Origin: Rugalucina vietnamica
Taxonomy: Eukaryota > Mollusca > Bivalvia > Lucinida > Lucinidae
Length of the DNA: 64,000 bases
Direction of reading: 5' to 3'
Assembly: GCA_964017185.1 (NCBI GenBank)
Contig: OZ024871.1
Span: forward strand, 9,168,214 to 9,232,213
Shown: piece by piece, positions 59,781 through 64,000 of the stretch
Layout of the letters: each line of letters opens with the position of its first letter
Numbering within the stretch: the first letter of the stretch is position 1
The notes under the pieces: generated by a model
Told to the model about the DNA's origin: nothing
The model's database searches: none
The model's input: the letters and a program-made list of their open reading frames with translations, nothing else
Position numbers and translations under genes: made by a program

Positions 59781-60299
59781 AAAACAAGCAAACATTTTAT
59801 TATGGTCTCAAAAATCGAGCGAGCGATGCAGGCAAGTGAGGAAAATATACATATATACCATACTGATATAGAAAAATTCACAATAACCTTTTGATCATTC
59901 TAATGCCAACTTTGAAATATAAAATTAGCACATATTTCGATTTGGCAGATGTGCATAGCTGATAGACCATTTTAATGTCTCAGTGTTAGCTGGTTTAAAG
60001 CCTAGCCAATGCTTAAAACATAAGACTTAATATTCAATCAGCCTATATTTTCTTACTGACACATAAAGATGACAACTTTTTATGGTGCAGGGTAGGGAAT
60101 AACCAGGCTGTAGCATTTGGAACCTTGTCCCACTGAAATTTTCTATATCTTTGGGAGAGTCAAAGCTCAGTGATTAATATTCACATTGTCCCAGCAGGTT
60201 GGGGCTTATAGATCCAGCAAGGCATCAAAAGTTAAAAGTCTACTATCCCTGAAGGTATTATGGCAGGGCATCTTTACAAATGACTAGCATATCAGATTC

Positions 60300-60600
60300 A
60301 GGGCCTACTCCATCTTATCTTCACTTAAATTATTGTGTGTCAGATCACTTGGATGAGACTTTAAGCCAAGGTCCTATCTACATATGACCTTAGCTGTTGG
60401 TGGAACTAACATTATATGAGCCACCTCATGAGAATACATGTTGTCCAGAACTTTGATCATATCTAACACAAACAAGCTTGTGCGGCCACAGAATTGGATT
60501 CTATGACTGGTCATGACTATATATTAAATAGTGTATAGTGAATCAACTGAGCACTAGTGAGCAGGTACAAGGTTTTCTCATGATATGACTCACCCAGCAG
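60300..60600. repeat. SINE 3' body and MITE-like remnant
   Basis: 'cttggatgagactttaagcc', 'aaggtcc' and 'tgaccttagctgttggtgg' resemble other SINE 3' parts here (35505, 15598). 60418-60592 has decayed family B ends (tgagccacctcatgag ... catgatatgactca). Confidence 0.45.
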
Positions 60601-61884
60601 TCAGTAGTTTTAGAACAAATATCTGCCTGTATACCAGTCCCAATCTTCCGCAACACAAAGAGCTCCCAAAGAAGTGTTAATCACCTTGGGAACTGCTAAC
60701 AAGACAGTTGAGTCTTGTTTTATGGAAGAAGAAACTCATTAATCTAAATGGTAATGGAGTGTTTCTAATTTGTTTCCTGCAGCATCAAAGCAGACAGGTA
60801 TCATGGCTATAATGGCCAATCTTTTAAATGTTCATCAAGTTCTGAGATATGAAGCGTTTAATATACCTGGTTGATACATTTAGTACTTAGTTATATTATA
60901 TTTTTATGCATTATGCAGCAGATTTCACTCAATTTATTGTTTTCAACAAATTTTTTGTATGTAAATTGATGTTTAACATGCCAGTCAACAGTTTTCAGTT
61001 ATGTTGGAATGGAGCCACCATTCCCTGGGTACTTGAGAATGTAATTATTGTGTCTTGCCCATTTTTGGACACAACAGGGCACCTCAGCGGAATTCAAACC
61101 CAGTACATCTCAATTGGAAGTCCAACACCATACCACTATGTAACCACTTGCTGTACAATTTATTCCTAAATATTTGGACACTCAATACAAGTAACTTCAT
61201 GTATCCTCTTATACATGTATAGAGTCAAATCAATGTACTCTAACCAGTACTCTAACCAGGGTCTAAGTACTCTAACCAGGGTCTGCATGTTTCATGACAG
61301 TCTCTGTTTTTAATGGGTACTTCATTTGTCAGGAACTGTTCTAACTACATTAGCATTAGTTTTTAAATCAGTCTGCATATGAATGAAAAACACTGCCAAT
61401 ATAGTAAAAGACAGCCAATACAAGGCAATATGAGAATGACATCCTGTTATGTCATTTTTTATAGAAAATGGCAGCCACATTTTGCCACTTAAACTGCATT
61501 CGTGTTTATAGAAGCTTAAACTGCAGTTGCATTTATAGAAGAAAAAATAATTGTCAAAAGTTATCGCTAATAAAAAGGCAAAACATTATTCAGACGACAA
61601 ATTTGGTTTATTTTGCATCAAATAAATCTTAAAGACTTATGGGAACAAGAAGTTTTGTAACAATTTATTCCATCTTGCCAAAACACAATATCGTTTTGAA
61701 ATTTTGAGAAAGTTATTTTTTTATTCGGCAGTGGCTAGAGATACAGTCCCATATATCTAGGCATTACAGGCTAAAGATACATGCCTGTACCTCTATCCAA
61801 AAAGTCACACAGACTTATTTTGTAATGCCAATTATTCTGTAAAATTGGCATATTTTTTTATGTTATAATTAGCACCATGTTCAT
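60600..61884. other. No feature seen
   Basis: AT-rich, apart from a doubled 'agtactctaaccagggtct' near 61244-61281. Confidence 0.45.
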
Positions 61885-62203
61885 GTAGAAGCAGCCTAGG
61901 TCTTGTGAGACCTAATTTGAATATGGTAGCTCAGTTTGGGATCCTCATTATGAAGGTCTGATAGATGATTTGGAGAAAGTGCAAAAGCGTGCAGCTAGGT
62001 TTGTAACTAGGAATTATACATATGAAAAAGTTAGTATGACTGACATCCGTAAAAAAATAAAACGGGAATCCCTGGTGATGTATTCTCAGTTTGACACTAT
62101 TCTGATTCTGACCCTGGTTTCAAAATTCATTATAGCCTTAGATATAAATGGTATTTTGAACTGTGTTGCATTTCGTGCTAAGTATAGAATAAGGCAACTT
62201 TAA
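61885..62203 (+). pseudogene. Non-LTR retrotransposon (LINE) reverse-transcriptase fragment
   Basis: The reading frame contains VWDPHYEGLIDDLEKVQKR followed by AARFVTRNY, the usual C-terminal end of LINE reverse transcriptases. The preceding RPNL is one base out of frame with YGSSVWDP (about 61921), so it is broken. The right part decays without a stop pattern typical of the family. Confidence 0.78.
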
Positions 62204-62219
62204 GCTCACCATGCTCACT

Positions 62220-63268
62220 TAGTCCAACCCAGCCTTTCATAATTAACAATCTAAATGAAATACAATTGAAAAGAGTGTAAATCATCACCATCATAACAAC
62301 CCTACCCAACAACAACAGCAGCAACAACACAATTTGGCTGCTATTGAACCCTCAGTCACTATTTTCAAACCTCATCCTTTTATGGACACTGCTGGTTAGA
62401 TTCGAGGATAATCCATCTATCATCCTTGACCGGTAGATCAATTAATCCATAGATTATCCTGAGTTGATCTGCAGACCTCATGGCTTTCGCACATGCGATT
62501 CATCAGAGGTTCAACAGAGGTTCAGTAGAAGATGCTCTTTGATATAAAAGAGAATCATAACATAATGCAAACAATATAGCTATCACTTGTGATGAATGAC
62601 AGTGCTAAATGGTGCCTTTCATGGAACATGGAGATTCTACCAGAGGCCAGTTCTAGAAAAGGAGCAAAATGATACAAACATCTTCTTAAAGCCTGGGTTA
62701 CATCATTTTTTTGAGTAACGTGCGTAACAAAAGAAAAAAAATAATATAAGCCATATAAATGATCTTTCTTCAATAAAAACTACTGCTGTTAGAAAAATGA
62801 CTTAAATTATTTCATAAATTGTGTGATTCCTGCAATAACAATCAGTAGAAATGAAGTAAAAGACGATGAACAAAATGTCAAAGTAAAGTCCGTCACATTT
62901 ATAGGGTCATAAACTTTGTCAAATATTGGCAAAAACACTGGGCCAACTATCTTTTTATCATATTTTTATTAAAGAGGAATAATTATTTTACCTTAGAATC
63001 AGCAAGAAACAGCTTAAATATGATTCAGACTTTTCTCATTGTGACATCCGTAATTATTTCCATTTATCTGATTTTGACCCAAATACTAATTGCCACTTGC
63101 TCATCTCGAGGGCTTAGCGCAAAACTATTGTAACTGCATTTTACACATTTTTCAGGAGAACCAAAAAACATTCTTATTTTACATTTTGACAGATACATAT
63201 AAGTGCTTTAAATATGTTGAAGGTCTACCCAATTGCAACTTTACCATGTCTTTCTTGTCCTTCTTTAC
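62220..63268. other. No feature seen
   Basis: AT-rich sequence with a short CAA/CAG-like tract at about 62308-62330. No credible gene. Confidence 0.45.
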
Positions 63269-63269
63269 A

Positions 63270-63293
63270 CCCCCCCCCCCCCCCCCCCCCCCC
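63270..63293. repeat. C24 homopolymer
   Basis: Twenty-four C in a row. Length in the assembly may be unreliable. Confidence 0.9.
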
Positions 63294-63936
63294 GCTGATT
63301 TTTACATACTCAATTTGGTGCAAAAATATTGTATCTGAATTTTTTAAGTTTTGCAAATATAAAACATCAGCAAGAGACATACTTTTGATTTATGATATTA
63401 TAACAGCTTTATCCTACAGCAGAACCTCTGAGACCTAGGTAAAAATCAGTTATATTAGCATTTAATGCAATTTTCTGGAAAAGCAAAATATGTCCATATC
63501 TTTCAATTCTTGATACATATGATAAAGTGCTATATATTCTGATATGCAAAAAATCATGTAATAGTTAAATTTCTTATTTATATTCACAAATAATGCCATT
63601 TTGACATGTTTGTCAGTTACAATAGTGTTGCGCTCAATAATCGTTTTATTTTTTGGCGCAAAACTATTGTATCTGCAGTTGTAACAGGCTTGCATAAGCT
63701 ATTGTGAAGCATCTAAGCCTAGAAACGAAAGCTTCGGACCAACAGGCACCATTGTGACTGAATTCATCTAGTTATATGATTCGAAGAAGTTCAAAAAAAG
63801 AAAAAAGATAAAAAAAAAATCTGTTTTTATTTGCATAATGCTAGAAGTGTACATTAATAATTTTTATAAAATGCTGATTCAATGATGGAGATTGTATGAA
63901 GTACATTATCACCAAAGATGGTTTACTTCAGCAGAT

Positions 63937-64000
63937 AGGGAGCACGGTGGCGTAGTGGAAGGGCGTCGGACTCCAAATCGAGAGTAATTCCTGGGTTGGA
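63937..64000 (+). other. tRNA-Trp-like sequence cut by the window edge
   Basis: 'ggagcacggtggcgtagtgg' and 'gactccaaatc' resemble the D-arm and CCA anticodon loop of tRNA-Trp. The anticodon stem pairs poorly, so a SINE head is more likely than a tRNA gene. Confidence 0.4.

Noticed and set aside
63090..63438. Pro-rich frames
   Set aside because: Caused by the C24 run; no other coding sign.

Overview
This window is animal nuclear DNA: split genes with GT-AG introns, dense dispersed repeats, tRNA-derived SINEs, hairpin MITEs and microsatellites, and no bacterial features. The repeat types (a family beginning with a CTCACCTGAGC hairpin, 'acatgta'-rich AT sequence, SINE heads ending in CCCGAGAAAAACACC on the minus strand) are ones I associate with molluscs, most likely a bivalve. 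That assignment is from memory and was not tested by a search.

Left half, plus strand (about 1.5-31.5 kb): 18 exons of the WD40 gene TBL3 (yeast UTP13), a UtpB subunit of the small-subunit processome. All 18 join in one frame with canonical splice sites and give 696 codons. The first exon lies left of the window. The last 100 or so residues (second half of the Utp13 C-terminal domain) were not found. Where they should follow there is a 2.2-kb tandem array (32.0-34.2 kb).

Right half, minus strand (53.7 down to 34.5 kb): a complete 13-exon gene that I joined exon by exon, with every intron phase matching. It encodes 739 residues with an NLS-like N-terminus, Cys/His clusters, and a C-terminal region with the GHTHEDIDQ signature of proteins annotated as DUF7869. 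The acidic residues are spaced as in an RNase H-like DDE/D transposase core, so it may be a transposase-derived host gene. This is the most interesting coding finding.

The rest is mobile DNA. The clearest case is a 7,451-bp insertion (3003-10453) with CAGTA-type inverted ends and a TA duplication, which splits a family-A repeat precisely. Others are a 944-bp element flanked by TTAA (13383-14326), a hAT-like nested element (11560-11882), more than 15 copies of a 220-240 bp hairpin MITE (family B) with 2-bp duplications, family C elements next to TBL3 splice acceptors, long hairpin-ended family A repeats carrying TCAAGGTCA motifs, and a three-deep nest at 54.0-57.0 kb. The far right (57-64 kb) has no gene I can support, only a SINE, a LINE fragment and a tRNA-like sequence at the edge.
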